The notes under the pieces are model-generated. The model was given only the letters and a program-made list of their open reading frames with translations. It was not told the origin of the DNA and ran no database searches. A stretch of DNA of 45,731 bases from the NCBI GenBank assembly GCA_964396055.1, contig CAYNDV010000022.1:1-45731 (forward strand), given 5' to 3'. This document shows positions 1 to 7,743 of this stretch, in pieces. Within the stretch, counting starts at the first letter, position 1. Each line of letters begins with the position of its first letter. The translations under genes and the position numbers were made by a program. This DNA is from CAYJPV01 sp964396055. GTDB taxonomy: Bacteria; Acidobacteriota; Vicinamibacteria; Vicinamibacterales; JAKQTR01.

Positions 1-979
1 GGCGCCCGCGCGCGGCCGCAGGGGCCCGGCGGGCCGGGGCCGAGGCCCGGCCGCTCACGGCGATGTACTCGCGCAGCAGCAGGTCCAGATGGGCGCGCTC
101 CTCGGCGGCGAATTCGAGGAACACCTGCTTGCCCTCGGAGTCCTCGAACCGCTCGCCGTAGCGCTTGAAGAACCGGTGGGACGCCCGCTCGCACCGGATC
201 CCGATCTTCAGGGCCTGCCGGTCGTCGACGCCCTGCACGATTTCCTCGGCGGCGGTCGCGAAGAGGCCGTTGGCGGCGCCCTTGAAGAAGAGGAACGTCG
301 GCCGCGACTCGAGTTGCGGATCGGTGGCGAGGAGGCGCTGGTACCGCGTCTCGAGGGTCGACAGGTGATCGCGCTCCTCGTCGGCCAGTTTCTGGAACAC
401 CCGCCGCGCGCCGGCGTCCACCGCGACGCGGGCGGCCCGGGTGTAGAACTCCAGCCCGCTGCGCTCGGTGGCAATCGCAATCCGCAGCGCGTCGCGGGCG
501 AACACCTTCTCGCTGGTGGCCGGCTCGGGCACCGGCGCCTTGCCGAGGCGGCACGACTCGCACGTGCCGTAGATCTGCAGCACGCTCTGGCGCGCGGCGA
601 ACCGCCGCGCGGCCGCGACTTCCTCGATGAGCGACTCGATGTCGGAACTCAGGAACTCGAGCGACCGGTTGCAGGTCTTGCAGATCAGGTGGAAGTGCCG
701 CGGATGCCGGTACGAATGCTCGAACCGGAAGCGCCCCTCGCCGAAATCCACCTTGCGCGCGATGCCCGCGTCCACCATCCACTGCAGGGTGCGGTACACG
801 GTGGCGCGGCTGAGGCGATGGTCCTCACGCCGGATGAGGTCCACGAGGTCGTCGGCGCTGAGATGTCCCTCGTGCCGCAGGAACACGGCCAGGATCAGCT
901 CGCGCTTGCTGGAGCGCTTGCCGCCCGCGGGCCGCAGGCGGGTCACGTCGGGCAGGGCGGGATCGATCACCGTGGACAT
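1..979 (-). CDS. Fur-family regulator fused to a rubrerythrin-like diiron domain (3' end outside window)
   Basis: The frame is open from the ATG at 979 to the window edge, 326 codons with no stop. Residues 20-145 form a Fur/PerR-type winged helix: the recognition-helix pattern SRATVYRTL is at 57-65, a His-rich stretch HSYRHPRHFH at 88-97, and two structural-zinc CxxC pairs at C100/C103 and C140/C143. Residues 155-305 form a four-helix ferritin-like domain with two Glu-rich half-sites, EERDH (201-205) and EERAH (293-297), each preceded by a helix carrying a Glu (E172, E264), as expected for a rubrerythrin-type diiron site. No rubredoxin CxxC pair is seen before the edge. Fur proteins sense iron or peroxide and rubrerythrins reduce peroxide, so a peroxide- or iron-responsive regulator with its own diiron centre is inferred. 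It lies 60 bases downstream of the Fe-S carrier gene on the same strand. Confidence 0.85.
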   Translation of the reverse strand, partial: MSTVIDPALPDVTRLRPAGGKRSSKRELILAVFLRHEGHLSADDLVDLIRREDHRLSRATVYRTLQWMVDAGIARKVDFGEGRFRFEHSYRHPRHFHLICKTCNRSLEFLSSDIESLIEEVAAARRFAARQSVLQIYGTCESCRLGKAPVPEPATSEKVFARDALRIAIATERSGLEFYTRAARVAVDAGARRVFQKLADEERDHLSTLETRYQRLLATDPQLESRPTFLFFKGAANGLFATAAEEIVQGVDDRQALKIGIRCERASHRFFKRYGERFEDSEGKQVFLEFAAEERAHLDLLLREYIAVSGRASAPARRAPAAARGR

Positions 980-1000
980 GGCAGGATCCGGGTGTTCGGA

Positions 1001-1032
1001 GCCCCGCCGCACGCGAGACGCGCCGGCGGGGC
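1001..1032 (-). terminator. GC hairpin between erpA-like gene and Fur fusion gene
   Basis: GCCCCGCCG at 1001-1009 pairs perfectly with CGGCGGGGC at 1024-1032 around a 14-base loop. No T tract follows on either strand, so it is at most a U-less terminator or attenuator just downstream of the Fe-S carrier gene. Confidence 0.4.
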
Positions 1033-1039
1033 CGGAGAG

Positions 1040-1363
1040 CTAGCCGCTGAACGACGATCCGCACCCGCAGGTCGACTTGGCGTTGGGGTTGCGGATGGTG
1101 AAGCCGCCGCCGGTGACGCTGTCGACGAAGTCCACTTCGGCACCCTGCAGGTACTGGGCGCTGATGGGATCCACGAACAGCTTGACGCCGTTCACCTCGA
1201 ACGACTCATCGCCGGGCCCGGGATTGTCCTCGATCATGAGCCCGTACTGGAAACCCGAGCAGCCGCCGCCCTGAACGAACACGCGCAGTCCGCTGTCGGT
1301 CTTCTGCTCTTCGGCCAGCAACTCGGTGATCTTGGTGGCGGCAGTGGTCGAAACGCTGATCAT
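1040..1363 (-). CDS. erpA: Iron-sulfur cluster insertion protein, ErpA/IscA (A-type carrier) family
   Basis: This 107-residue protein is the normal length for an A-type Fe-S carrier, which accepts clusters from the scaffold and delivers them to apo-proteins in the cytoplasm. It has the family signature GGGCSGFQYG near residues 27-36 and the C-terminal CGCGSSF pair of cysteines, giving the three conserved cysteines that bind the cluster. The ATG at 1363 is chosen because an AAGGAG ribosome site lies 12 bases upstream on the minus strand; an upstream in-frame extension has no such site. The Fur-diiron fusion gene follows on the same strand, so iron handling may be co-regulated. The ErpA name is by overall resemblance; IscA, SufA and ErpA are hard to separate by eye. 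Confidence 0.88.
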   Translation of the reverse strand: MISVSTTAATKITELLAEEQKTDSGLRVFVQGGGCSGFQYGLMIEDNPGPGDESFEVNGVKLFVDPISAQYLQGAEVDFVDSVTGGGFTIRNPNAKSTCGCGSSFSG

Positions 1364-1417
1364 GTGACCTGCTACTCCTTCAGGAAGAGACCCGTTGTGC
1401 GGGAAAAGCCCCTTCCG

Positions 1418-1423
1418 ATTATA
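1418..1423 (-). promoter_or_regulatory. Perfect -10 box (TATAAT) upstream of the ErpA-like gene
   Basis: The minus strand reads TATAAT at 1423-1418, which would start transcription near 1411 and give a leader of about 50 bases. No convincing -35 is seen. The whole 1364-1593 interval is the divergent control region between the Fe-S carrier and the aldehyde dehydrogenase; nothing else coding is seen there. Confidence 0.5.
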
Positions 1424-1593
1424 GCCCGTTTCCACGGGACCGCGGGGGCGAGCGGCCCGCCAAACGGGCACCAGCGTCGCAGTATCGTGTTATCTTACAA
1501 CCGTTTAGACGCACCTGGCGACTGGCGGGATCCCCGGAAATCTGGCGCGTGCCCCCGCCGCCGGGCCCGCAGATCGCCGGCAGGAGGCCCAAG

Positions 1594-3027
1594 GTGGACC
1601 GAGAATACCCCGTGTACCTGGCCGGGCAGTGGATCCGCCCCGGCCCGCCCCACGCCGTCACCAACCCTTTCGACGACTCGGTGGTCGGCGTCACCTGGCT
1701 CGCCGGGGCCGGCGAGGTCGAGGCCGCGACGCAGGCCGCGCAGGCTGCCGCGGCAACGGTGGGCGCCCTGCCCGCCTACGAGCGGGCGGCGATCCTGGCC
1801 CGCGCATCCGCCTGGCTCACCGCCCGGCGCGACGAGATCGGCCTGACCCTGGCCGGTGAGGCCGGCAAACCGATCCGCGATGCCCTGACGGAAGTGGACC
1901 GCGCCGCGATGACCTTCCAGGTGGCGGGCGAGGAAGCCCGCCGGCTTGGTGGCGAGGTCATTCCCCTCGATCTGGCCGCCCACGGCCGCAACCGGATCGG
2001 CATCGTCCGCCGGTATCCCATCGGACCGGTGGCGGCCATCTCGCCGTTCAACTTCCCGCTGAACTTGTCGGCGCACAAGCTGGCTCCCGCCCTGGCAGCC
2101 GGCAACCCGGTCGTCCTCAAGCCCGCCACGAGCACGCCGCTCTCGGCCCTGGCCCTGGCCGCGGCCCTGCATGACTCGGGCGCGCCGCCCGGATCGGTCA
2201 GCGTGCTGCCGATGCCGCGTGACCTGGGCGATCGGCTGGTGACCGACGAGCGTTTCAAGCTGCTGACCTTCACGGGATCGTCGGCCGTGGGTTGGGCCAT
2301 GAAGGCCCGTGCGGGCCGGAAGAAGGTCATCCTCGAACTCGGGGGCAACGCCGGTGTCATCGTCGAGCCGACGGCCGATCTCGAGTGGGCCGTGAAGCGG
2401 ATCGTCACCGGCGGCTTCGCGTTCGCCGGGCAGAGCTGCATTTCGGTGCAGCGGGTGTTCGTCCACGACAGCGTGTACGACGACGTCGCGCGGCGCCTGG
2501 TGGAGCGCGTGGCCGCGCTGGTGGTGGGATCGCCCCTCGATCCGCTGACCGATGTCGGGCCGATGATCGACCGCGGCGAAGTGGACCGAATCGAGGCCTG
2601 GGTGCACGAGGCCGTGGCGGCCGGTGCCCGCGTGCTGACCGGCGGCCGGCGGCTCGGGCCCGCCACCTGGGCGCCGACGGTGATCGAAGGGGCGCCCGAG
2701 GCGTCGCGGGTCTGCGCGCAGGAGGTGTTCGCGCCCCTGATTGGCCTGTATCGGTACACCGACTTTGCCGAGGCCGTGGCCGCGGTGAACCGGTCGCGGT
2801 ACGGGCTGCAGGCCGGGGTGTTCACCAACGACCTCACCCACACGCTCGCGGCCTTCGACACGCTGGAGGTCGGCGGCGTCATCGTGAACGACGTGCCGAC
2901 CTGGCGCATCGACCAGATGCCGTACGGCGGCGTGAAGGACTCGGGCGTCGGTCGCGAAGGGCCGCGCTACACGATCGAGGAGATGACGGAGCCGAAGTTG
3001 CTCGTCATCAACCGCGAGACGTCCTGA
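1594..3027 (+). CDS. Aldehyde dehydrogenase (NAD(P)+-dependent, ALDH superfamily)
   Basis: Oxidises an aldehyde to the acid with NAD(P)+. The 477-residue product carries the ALDH catalytic set: N153 in SPFNFPLN, E248 in ELGGN, and nucleophile C282 in GQSCISVQR; the glycine-rich cofactor motif FTGSSAVGW lies just before E248. The GTG at 1594 is chosen because AGGAGG ends 6 bases upstream (1582-1587); a longer frame from 1549 has no ribosome site. The C terminus (MPYGGVKDSG, then EGPRYTIEEMTE) resembles the lactaldehyde/glyceraldehyde-3-phosphate/semialdehyde group of ALDHs, but the true substrate cannot be told. It is a single-gene unit, convergent with the GH92 gene, whose stop lies 40 bases away. 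Confidence 0.92.
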   Translation: MDREYPVYLAGQWIRPGPPHAVTNPFDDSVVGVTWLAGAGEVEAATQAAQAAAATVGALPAYERAAILARASAWLTARRDEIGLTLAGEAGKPIRDALTEVDRAAMTFQVAGEEARRLGGEVIPLDLAAHGRNRIGIVRRYPIGPVAAISPFNFPLNLSAHKLAPALAAGNPVVLKPATSTPLSALALAAALHDSGAPPGSVSVLPMPRDLGDRLVTDERFKLLTFTGSSAVGWAMKARAGRKKVILELGGNAGVIVEPTADLEWAVKRIVTGGFAFAGQSCISVQRVFVHDSVYDDVARRLVERVAALVVGSPLDPLTDVGPMIDRGEVDRIEAWVHEAVAAGARVLTGGRRLGPATWAPTVIEGAPEASRVCAQEVFAPLIGLYRYTDFAEAVAAVNRSRYGLQAGVFTNDLTHTLAAFDTLEVGGVIVNDVPTWRIDQMPYGGVKDSGVGREGPRYTIEEMTEPKLLVINRETS

Positions 3028-3066
3028 CCCGCCCGGGGCGCCCCGCGGGGCTGGCGAGCCCGGACA

Positions 3067-5364
3067 TCAGGCCGGCGCGAGCGGCGTCATCGACGGGGGC
3101 GCCGCCGCGGGCGAACTGGCCCACGACCGGTTCGGCTCGGTCGCCATGTGGAACCGCAGCGTCCCCCCGGCTGCCACTTCTTCGTGGCTGATCCAGCAGC
3201 GATCCAGGGGCTTGTCGTTGAGGCTGACGCCTTTCACGTACTGGTGCGCGTCCGACAGGGCGTCCGATTCCATCGTGAACGTCCGGCCGCCGCCGAGGTC
3301 GATCGCGGCGCGATCCACCAGCGGCGCGCCGAGCACGTACGTGCCGTCGACGGGGTTCACCGGGTAGAACCCGAGGGCCGTGAACACGAACCACGCCGAC
3401 AGCTGCCCGCCGCGGTCGTGGCCGCACAGCCCGTCCGGCCCGGTTGCGTACAACGCCGTCGCCACCTGCCGCGCGCGCGCCGCGGCGAGCCAGGGCGCGC
3501 CGGCATACGCATACAGGTACGGCACGTGGTGGCCGGCCGGGACGCCGTGGGCGTACTGCCCGACGACGCCGGTGAGGTCGCCGGTCTGCCCGCCGACGCC
3601 GCCGGGCGGACCGCCAAACAGGGCGTCGAGCCGCTTCACGAATGCTTCCGGCCCGCCCATCAACGTCATCAGCCCGCGCACGTCGTGCTGGACAGACCAG
3701 CTGCTGATCCATGCGCTGCCCTCGGCGTAGTCGAGGCGCGCGCCGTCGCCGGGCCCCGGCGGGAACGGGGTTCGCCACGACCCGTCCGCGAGGCGCCCCC
3801 GCATGAGCCCGCTGGACGGATCGAACACGTTGCGGTAGACGCCGGCACGGGCCTCGAACTGGCGCCGGTCGGCCGTGCGCTCCAGTTTCGCCGCGAGACG
3901 TGAGACGCACCAGTCGTCGAAGCCGTACTCGAGCGTCCGCGACACGGCGTGCAGTTCCCTGTCGGCCGGAATGTAGCCGCGCGTGTCGGCCCGGTTGAGC
4001 CACTGCAGGCCACGATCGGTGGCGGCAGCCGAGACCTTCAAGGCGTCCAGGGCCTCGCCCCGGTTCACGGTGGTCAGGTTCTTCAGGATCGCGTCGACGA
4101 TGACGGGCGCGGCGTGGTAACCGGCGCCCGTGCTCGTGTCGTTGCCCCAGAGCGGCCACACCGGCAGCCGGCCGCTCTCGCGGGCAAAGGCGAGCAGCGA
4201 CTGCACGAGGTAGTCCACGCGCTCCGGCTGCATCAGGGTCATCAACGGATGCAGCGTCCGGAACGTGTCCGCCAGGGCGAACGCCGTGTGGTTCTGGAAC
4301 GGTGCGGTCTTCGCCTCCCCGTCTGCGCCACGGTAGCTCCGATCCGCGTCGCACGCGAGCGACGGCGCCAGCAGGGCGTGGTACAGGCCGGTGTAGAACA
4401 CCGTCTTGCGCGCCGGGTCCTGTGACTCGATCTGGACCCGCTGGAGTTTGCGCTCCCACGCCTCTTCGGCGTCGCGGCGGTAGGCGTCGAAGTCCCAGCC
4501 CGGCGCCTCCGTGTCGAGGTTGCGCAGGGCGTTGTCCACGCTCACGGGAGACAGGGCCACCTTCACGAGCAGGGGATCGCCGGGCCGGAGCACGGGCTTG
4601 AACAGCGCCCGCAGCGCGGGACCCTGGGCCTGGCGGCGCTCACCGGAGTAGTCCCCGCCGGCGCCGAGCAACCACTGGGTGACGGGCTTCGAGAACCGGG
4701 CGACGAAAAACACACGCTGGTCGCGAGCCCAGCCCGTCGAGAAGCGGTACCCGGACACGGTGGTGGGCCCGTCGATCGACACCGCGGCGTCCACCGTCCG
4801 GTCCCCGTTGATGGCGTAGCCGAGGTCGAACAGGACGGCGGGCGGGCGCGCGGGAATCCAGCGGGGGAACCGGTAGCGGTGGATGCCGACGCGGCGCGTA
4901 GCCGTCAACTCGACCTTGATGTCCGTCGCCAGCAGATCCACGGCGTAGTAGCCAGGCGACGCCTGTTCGCGCGCGTGGGTGAAGGGCGAGGCCGCCGACG
5001 GCGGCATCTCGCGGCCTGCCAGGACCGGCATCACGCTGATGTCGCACAGGTCGCCGTCGGCGGTGCCGGAGAGATGGGTGTGGCTGAAGCCCGCGATGTC
5101 GGTGTCGCCGTGGTGGTACCCGGACGGCCGGTCGCCGCCAGGCGGGGCGGTGTCGGGGCTGAGCTGCACCAGCCCCGCGGGCACGGCGGCACCTGGAAAC
5201 GTCCGACCTGCGCCGCCGGTCCCGATGAAGGGATCGACGAACCGGATCAGCCCGGCAGCGGGCGCGGCAGCGGCCCGCGACAGTTGCGCGCGCAGGGCGT
5301 GCGGAGACGCCAGCCACGCACCGGTGGCGGCGGCGCCCCTGAGGAGGTCGCGTCGGGTGATCAT
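3067..5364 (-). CDS. GH92-family glycosidase (alpha-mannosidase type), Tat-exported
   Basis: GH92 enzymes are calcium-dependent exo-alpha-mannosidases acting on mannans or N-glycans. The 765-residue product starts with a twin-arginine-like signal (TRRDLLRG, then a hydrophobic stretch ending near residue 26), so export in folded form is likely. The N-terminal domain shows DPFIGTGG, GYHHGDTDIAGFSHTHLSG and the typical beta-sandwich; the catalytic (alpha/alpha)6 domain shows LWGNDTSTGAGYH, LEYGFDDWC (E479, matching the general-acid position) and SAWFVFTALGFYPVNP. The usual acidic base motif of GH92 (G-[DN]-[ED]-D-x-G-Q) reads G-H649-D650-R651-G-G-Q here, so catalysis or linkage specificity may differ. 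It lies 70 bases downstream of the Cache-sensor gene on the same strand. Confidence 0.9.
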   Translation of the reverse strand: MITRRDLLRGAAATGAWLASPHALRAQLSRAAAAPAAGLIRFVDPFIGTGGAGRTFPGAAVPAGLVQLSPDTAPPGGDRPSGYHHGDTDIAGFSHTHLSGTADGDLCDISVMPVLAGREMPPSAASPFTHAREQASPGYYAVDLLATDIKVELTATRRVGIHRYRFPRWIPARPPAVLFDLGYAINGDRTVDAAVSIDGPTTVSGYRFSTGWARDQRVFFVARFSKPVTQWLLGAGGDYSGERRQAQGPALRALFKPVLRPGDPLLVKVALSPVSVDNALRNLDTEAPGWDFDAYRRDAEEAWERKLQRVQIESQDPARKTVFYTGLYHALLAPSLACDADRSYRGADGEAKTAPFQNHTAFALADTFRTLHPLMTLMQPERVDYLVQSLLAFARESGRLPVWPLWGNDTSTGAGYHAAPVIVDAILKNLTTVNRGEALDALKVSAAATDRGLQWLNRADTRGYIPADRELHAVSRTLEYGFDDWCVSRLAAKLERTADRRQFEARAGVYRNVFDPSSGLMRGRLADGSWRTPFPPGPGDGARLDYAEGSAWISSWSVQHDVRGLMTLMGGPEAFVKRLDALFGGPPGGVGGQTGDLTGVVGQYAHGVPAGHHVPYLYAYAGAPWLAAARARQVATALYATGPDGLCGHDRGGQLSAWFVFTALGFYPVNPVDGTYVLGAPLVDRAAIDLGGGRTFTMESDALSDAHQYVKGVSLNDKPLDRCWISHEEVAAGGTLRFHMATEPNRSWASSPAAAPPSMTPLAPA

Positions 5365-5367
5365 AGG

Positions 5368-5394
5368 CGGAGAGCGCCTCCGGGACGCTCTCCG
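5368..5394 (-). repeat. Inverted repeat abutting the GH92 start codon
   Basis: A perfect 9-base stem (5368-5376 with 5386-5394) surrounds a 9-base loop that, in the mRNA sense, contains GGAGG; the stem ends 3 bases before the ATG at 5364. A TATACA -10-like element lies at 5402-5397 on the same strand. It could be an operator overlapping the transcription start or a leader hairpin that presents or hides the ribosome site. Confidence 0.5.
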
Positions 5395-5434
5395 TATGTA
5401 TAGCGCGATTCAGCGTGCGCCGTCCAAGACGCCG

Positions 5435-6565
5435 TCAGTCTTCCTCGGCGATGCGCGCGACGGCCGGGTGGTCGGACAGGTGCATGCCGGGCTCGATGGC
5501 CGGCTGTGAGAGCTTGACCGAGAACCACGCGGTGATGGCCATGACCATGGCGGCCACGAGGCCGAACACGCCGAGCAGGCGCCAGAACTGGGCCCGCACC
5601 GGGGCGAAGACCTCGTCTTCGCCCTGCGTCATGGCCACGAGCCAGTCGAGTTTCTGGTAGCTCAGGCCCAGCTGGCTGGCGGCCACGGCCACCACGTGGC
5701 CGCGCCCGTCGCTGTCGCGCGCGCTGAGCGTCAGCGGCAGCTGCAGCGTGCCCTGCTTGTAGGCCTCCAGCCGGGGCCGCAGCAGGTCGATGGCGAAGAA
5801 CGCGGTCTTGTCGCTGATGGGCCGCTGGCTGTAGACCACCGACCCATCCGCCGCCCGCAGCAGCCACGCCTCGCCGGTGGTGCCCAGCTTGATGCCCGCG
5901 GCCGGCGCGAGCATCTCGCGCGCGTCGGCCACGACCTTGACGATGCCCACCAGGCGGGTATCGGCGGCGGCGGTCACCGGCATCCCGATGGAGATCACGT
6001 GCGCCCGGGCCGATTCATCCCAGGCCACGTCGCTCACGCTCACCCGCCCCCTGATGCCGTCGTCGAACGCCTCCTGCCACCAGGGCTCGTCGGCCTGGAA
6101 GTAGTCGGTGGTGGGGTTCGAGGTCGCCAGCAGCCGGCCCTCGCGGTCGGTGACGAAGATCTCGCGGTAGATACGATCGTTCTCGGTGATGGCGCGGAGG
6201 TACCGCGCCACGGGATTGTCGAGCACGCCGAGGCGCTGCGCGGTGGCCACCCGGGCGGTTTCCCACTGCTGCTCGATCTCCTTCACCCTGGCCGGGTCGA
6301 GGGACCCGGCGCTGGCGGTGGCCAGGTCGTGGATGGCGGGATCCTTGGCCAGCACGCCGACATCGAGGATCCGCCGGAACAGGTAGGCGTCGATCTGGGC
6401 GGCGATGTGCTCGGCAATCTGGGTCAGCTGAAGGCCGTACGAGTCGCGCAGCTGCGACTGCCCCACGCCCAGGACCAGCGCGGCGGCGACCGCCATCAGC
6501 GGCAGGCTCACGAACACGAGGACGGTGAAGACGCGGATATTGAGGTGCGGGACGTGCCGGGACAT
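5435..6565 (-). CDS. Membrane protein with double Cache (dCache_1) sensor domain and no output domain
   Basis: The 376-residue protein has one membrane helix at about residues 12-33, a large extracytoplasmic region with the double-Cache pattern (ENDRIYREIFVTDREGRLLATS, shown here as parts around residues 120-150, then DEPWWQEAFDDG and the second-lobe pattern GEAWLLRAADGSVVYS), and a second helix at about 328-348. Only about 28 residues follow, so HAMP, kinase, GGDEF or methyl-accepting modules are absent. Cache domains bind small extracellular ligands. The ATG at 6565 is chosen over one eight codons upstream because GAGGAGG lies just before it. The neighbouring GH92 gene suggests, without proof, a role in sensing carbohydrate or glycan products. 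Confidence 0.8.
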   Translation of the reverse strand: MSRHVPHLNIRVFTVLVFVSLPLMAVAAALVLGVGQSQLRDSYGLQLTQIAEHIAAQIDAYLFRRILDVGVLAKDPAIHDLATASAGSLDPARVKEIEQQWETARVATAQRLGVLDNPVARYLRAITENDRIYREIFVTDREGRLLATSNPTTDYFQADEPWWQEAFDDGIRGRVSVSDVAWDESARAHVISIGMPVTAAADTRLVGIVKVVADAREMLAPAAGIKLGTTGEAWLLRAADGSVVYSQRPISDKTAFFAIDLLRPRLEAYKQGTLQLPLTLSARDSDGRGHVVAVAASQLGLSYQKLDWLVAMTQGEDEVFAPVRAQFWRLLGVFGLVAAMVMAITAWFSVKLSQPAIEPGMHLSDHPAVARIAEED

Positions 6566-6665
6566 GGCGCCCTCCTCTTCAATGCACACACGACGGCCGG
6601 GCGGGGGCGTGGCGGAGTACCCACAATCTCGGCCCGGCCCGGCGCGGTGTCAAGCCCGGCGCGGA

Positions 6666-7262
6666 CTATTTCTCGAACTCGAGCGTGACGTCCGTGAAGC
6701 CGAACGCGCGCGCGATCTGGCCCAGGGTGGCGCGGGCGGAGGTCTGGATCTCGCCTTCCATCTCCGTCAGGAACGCCTTCGCCTGGGTTTCGGCCTGGGC
6801 CCGGGCCGCCTCCAGCGCCTGCGTGCGCGCGTCGGGCGGGGTCTTCTGGACGAAACCCAGCCAGGTGCCGTCCTGCTCGTCGTAGAACCGGATGTCGCGG
6901 GTGGCCACCTCGTATTCGTGCCTCGGCAGCGCGATCACGCAGTACCGCGACCCGTCGTCGCGCGAGCCGGCCACGATGCGCGCGCGCCGCAGGTCGTACT
7001 TGTACTTGATGTCGAAATGGCAGATGATGGCGAGCTTGCCCTGCGTGGTGAACCACCCCGGCTCGCCGACCTTCGACGTCACGATCTCCTTCACCGACGC
7101 CCGCAGGACGGCCAGTTCGCCGATCTGCCGGATGTAATCCACGCTGGCGGCCACCTCGGGAAGCGAAGAGGACCGGGCGGGCGGCACGAACTGCCGCACC
7201 AGGACAATGCCGGTGACGGCCAGGGCGAGGGCGAGAGCCAGCACGAGGATGAGTCGCGGCAT
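6666..7262 (-). CDS. DUF4230 family protein, single N-terminal membrane anchor
   Basis: A 198-residue protein with one N-terminal hydrophobic helix (residues 3-22) followed by a soluble region containing LAVLRASVKEIV, a middle beta-rich segment (IICHFDIKYKYDL) and a long C-terminal amphipathic helix rich in Ala, Glu and Gln (about residues 145-180). This layout and the segment wording match the DUF4230 family, whose function is unknown. The -10 box TAGAAT sits only 7 bases before the ATG, so the transcript is probably leaderless. It is divergent from the Rho-N-like gene and 100 bases upstream of the Cache-sensor gene on the same strand. Confidence 0.75.
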   Translation of the reverse strand: MPRLILVLALALALAVTGIVLVRQFVPPARSSSLPEVAASVDYIRQIGELAVLRASVKEIVTSKVGEPGWFTTQGKLAIICHFDIKYKYDLRRARIVAGSRDDGSRYCVIALPRHEYEVATRDIRFYDEQDGTWLGFVQKTPPDARTQALEAARAQAETQAKAFLTEMEGEIQTSARATLGQIARAFGFTDVTLEFEK

Positions 7263-7269
7263 GACCCGG

Positions 7270-7314
7270 ATTCTAGCGCAAAGACGTTGCCTCCCCGGAC
7301 GGGCGTTGTAGAAT
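7270..7314. promoter_or_regulatory. Divergent promoters for the DUF4230 and Rho-N-like genes
   Basis: Minus strand: TAGAAT at 7275-7270, 7 bases before the DUF4230 ATG. Plus strand: TTGCCT at 7287-7292, a 16-base spacer, and TAGAAT at 7309-7314, about 70 bases before the Rho-N-like ATG. Confidence 0.55.
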
Positions 7315-7382
7315 CAGCCCCACGAGCCCCGGGATGGTCGTCCCATGGGGACGGCGGTCATCCGCGGGCAGGAGTCTGCGAC

Positions 7383-7706
7383 ATGGCGTACACGCATCAC
7401 GAACTGAAGGGCAAGAACATCACCGAGCTGCGCGACATCGCCAAGGACCTCACGCACGAGGCGGTCCAGGGCTACACGCAGCTCAACAAGGAACACCTGA
7501 TCGTCGCCCTGTGCAAGGCGCTCGACATCCCGATGCACGAGCACCACGACGTGGTGGGCATCGACAAGTCGGCCATCAAGGTCAGGATGCGCGCCTTGAA
7601 GAAGGACCGCGACGCCGCCATCGAGGCGGGCGATCACGCGAAGCTCAAGGCCCTGCGGCGGCAGATCCACGGCCTCAACCGCCAGATCCACAAGCACACC
7701 GTGTGA
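7383..7706 (+). CDS. Small basic protein with Rho termination factor N-terminal (SAP-like) fold
   Basis: A 107-residue protein. Residues 8-50 (KGKNITELRDIAKDL, then LNKEHLIVALCKAL) follow the helix-extended-helix pattern of the Rho N-terminal domain, which binds nucleic acid; the C-terminal half (residues 60-105) is a charged, probably coiled-coil helical pair rich in Lys, Arg and His. Free-standing Rho-N proteins of this size are common hypothetical genes and their role is not established. The ATG at 7383 has AGGAG 8 bases upstream. A GC hairpin follows the stop. The rhomboid gene starts 37 bases later on the same strand. Confidence 0.7.
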   Translation: MAYTHHELKGKNITELRDIAKDLTHEAVQGYTQLNKEHLIVALCKALDIPMHEHHDVVGIDKSAIKVRMRALKKDRDAAIEAGDHAKLKALRRQIHGLNRQIHKHTV

Positions 7707-7713
7707 CACCGGC

Positions 7714-7732
7714 GGGCGGCCGCCGGCCGCCC
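7714..7732 (+). terminator. GC hairpin after the Rho-N-like gene
   Basis: GGGCGGCCG (7714-7722) and CGGCCGCCC (7724-7732) are perfect inverted arms around one base, so the real stem would be shorter with a larger loop. No T tract follows. Confidence 0.35.
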
Positions 7733-7743
7733 CGGGTCTGCTC

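Noticed and set aside
89..1846. Long plus-strand open frame opposite the Fur fusion, Fe-S carrier and aldehyde dehydrogenase start
   Set aside because: It runs antisense through three genes with clear family motifs, has Arg/Gly/Ala-biased composition and no recognisable domain; long antisense frames are expected at this GC.
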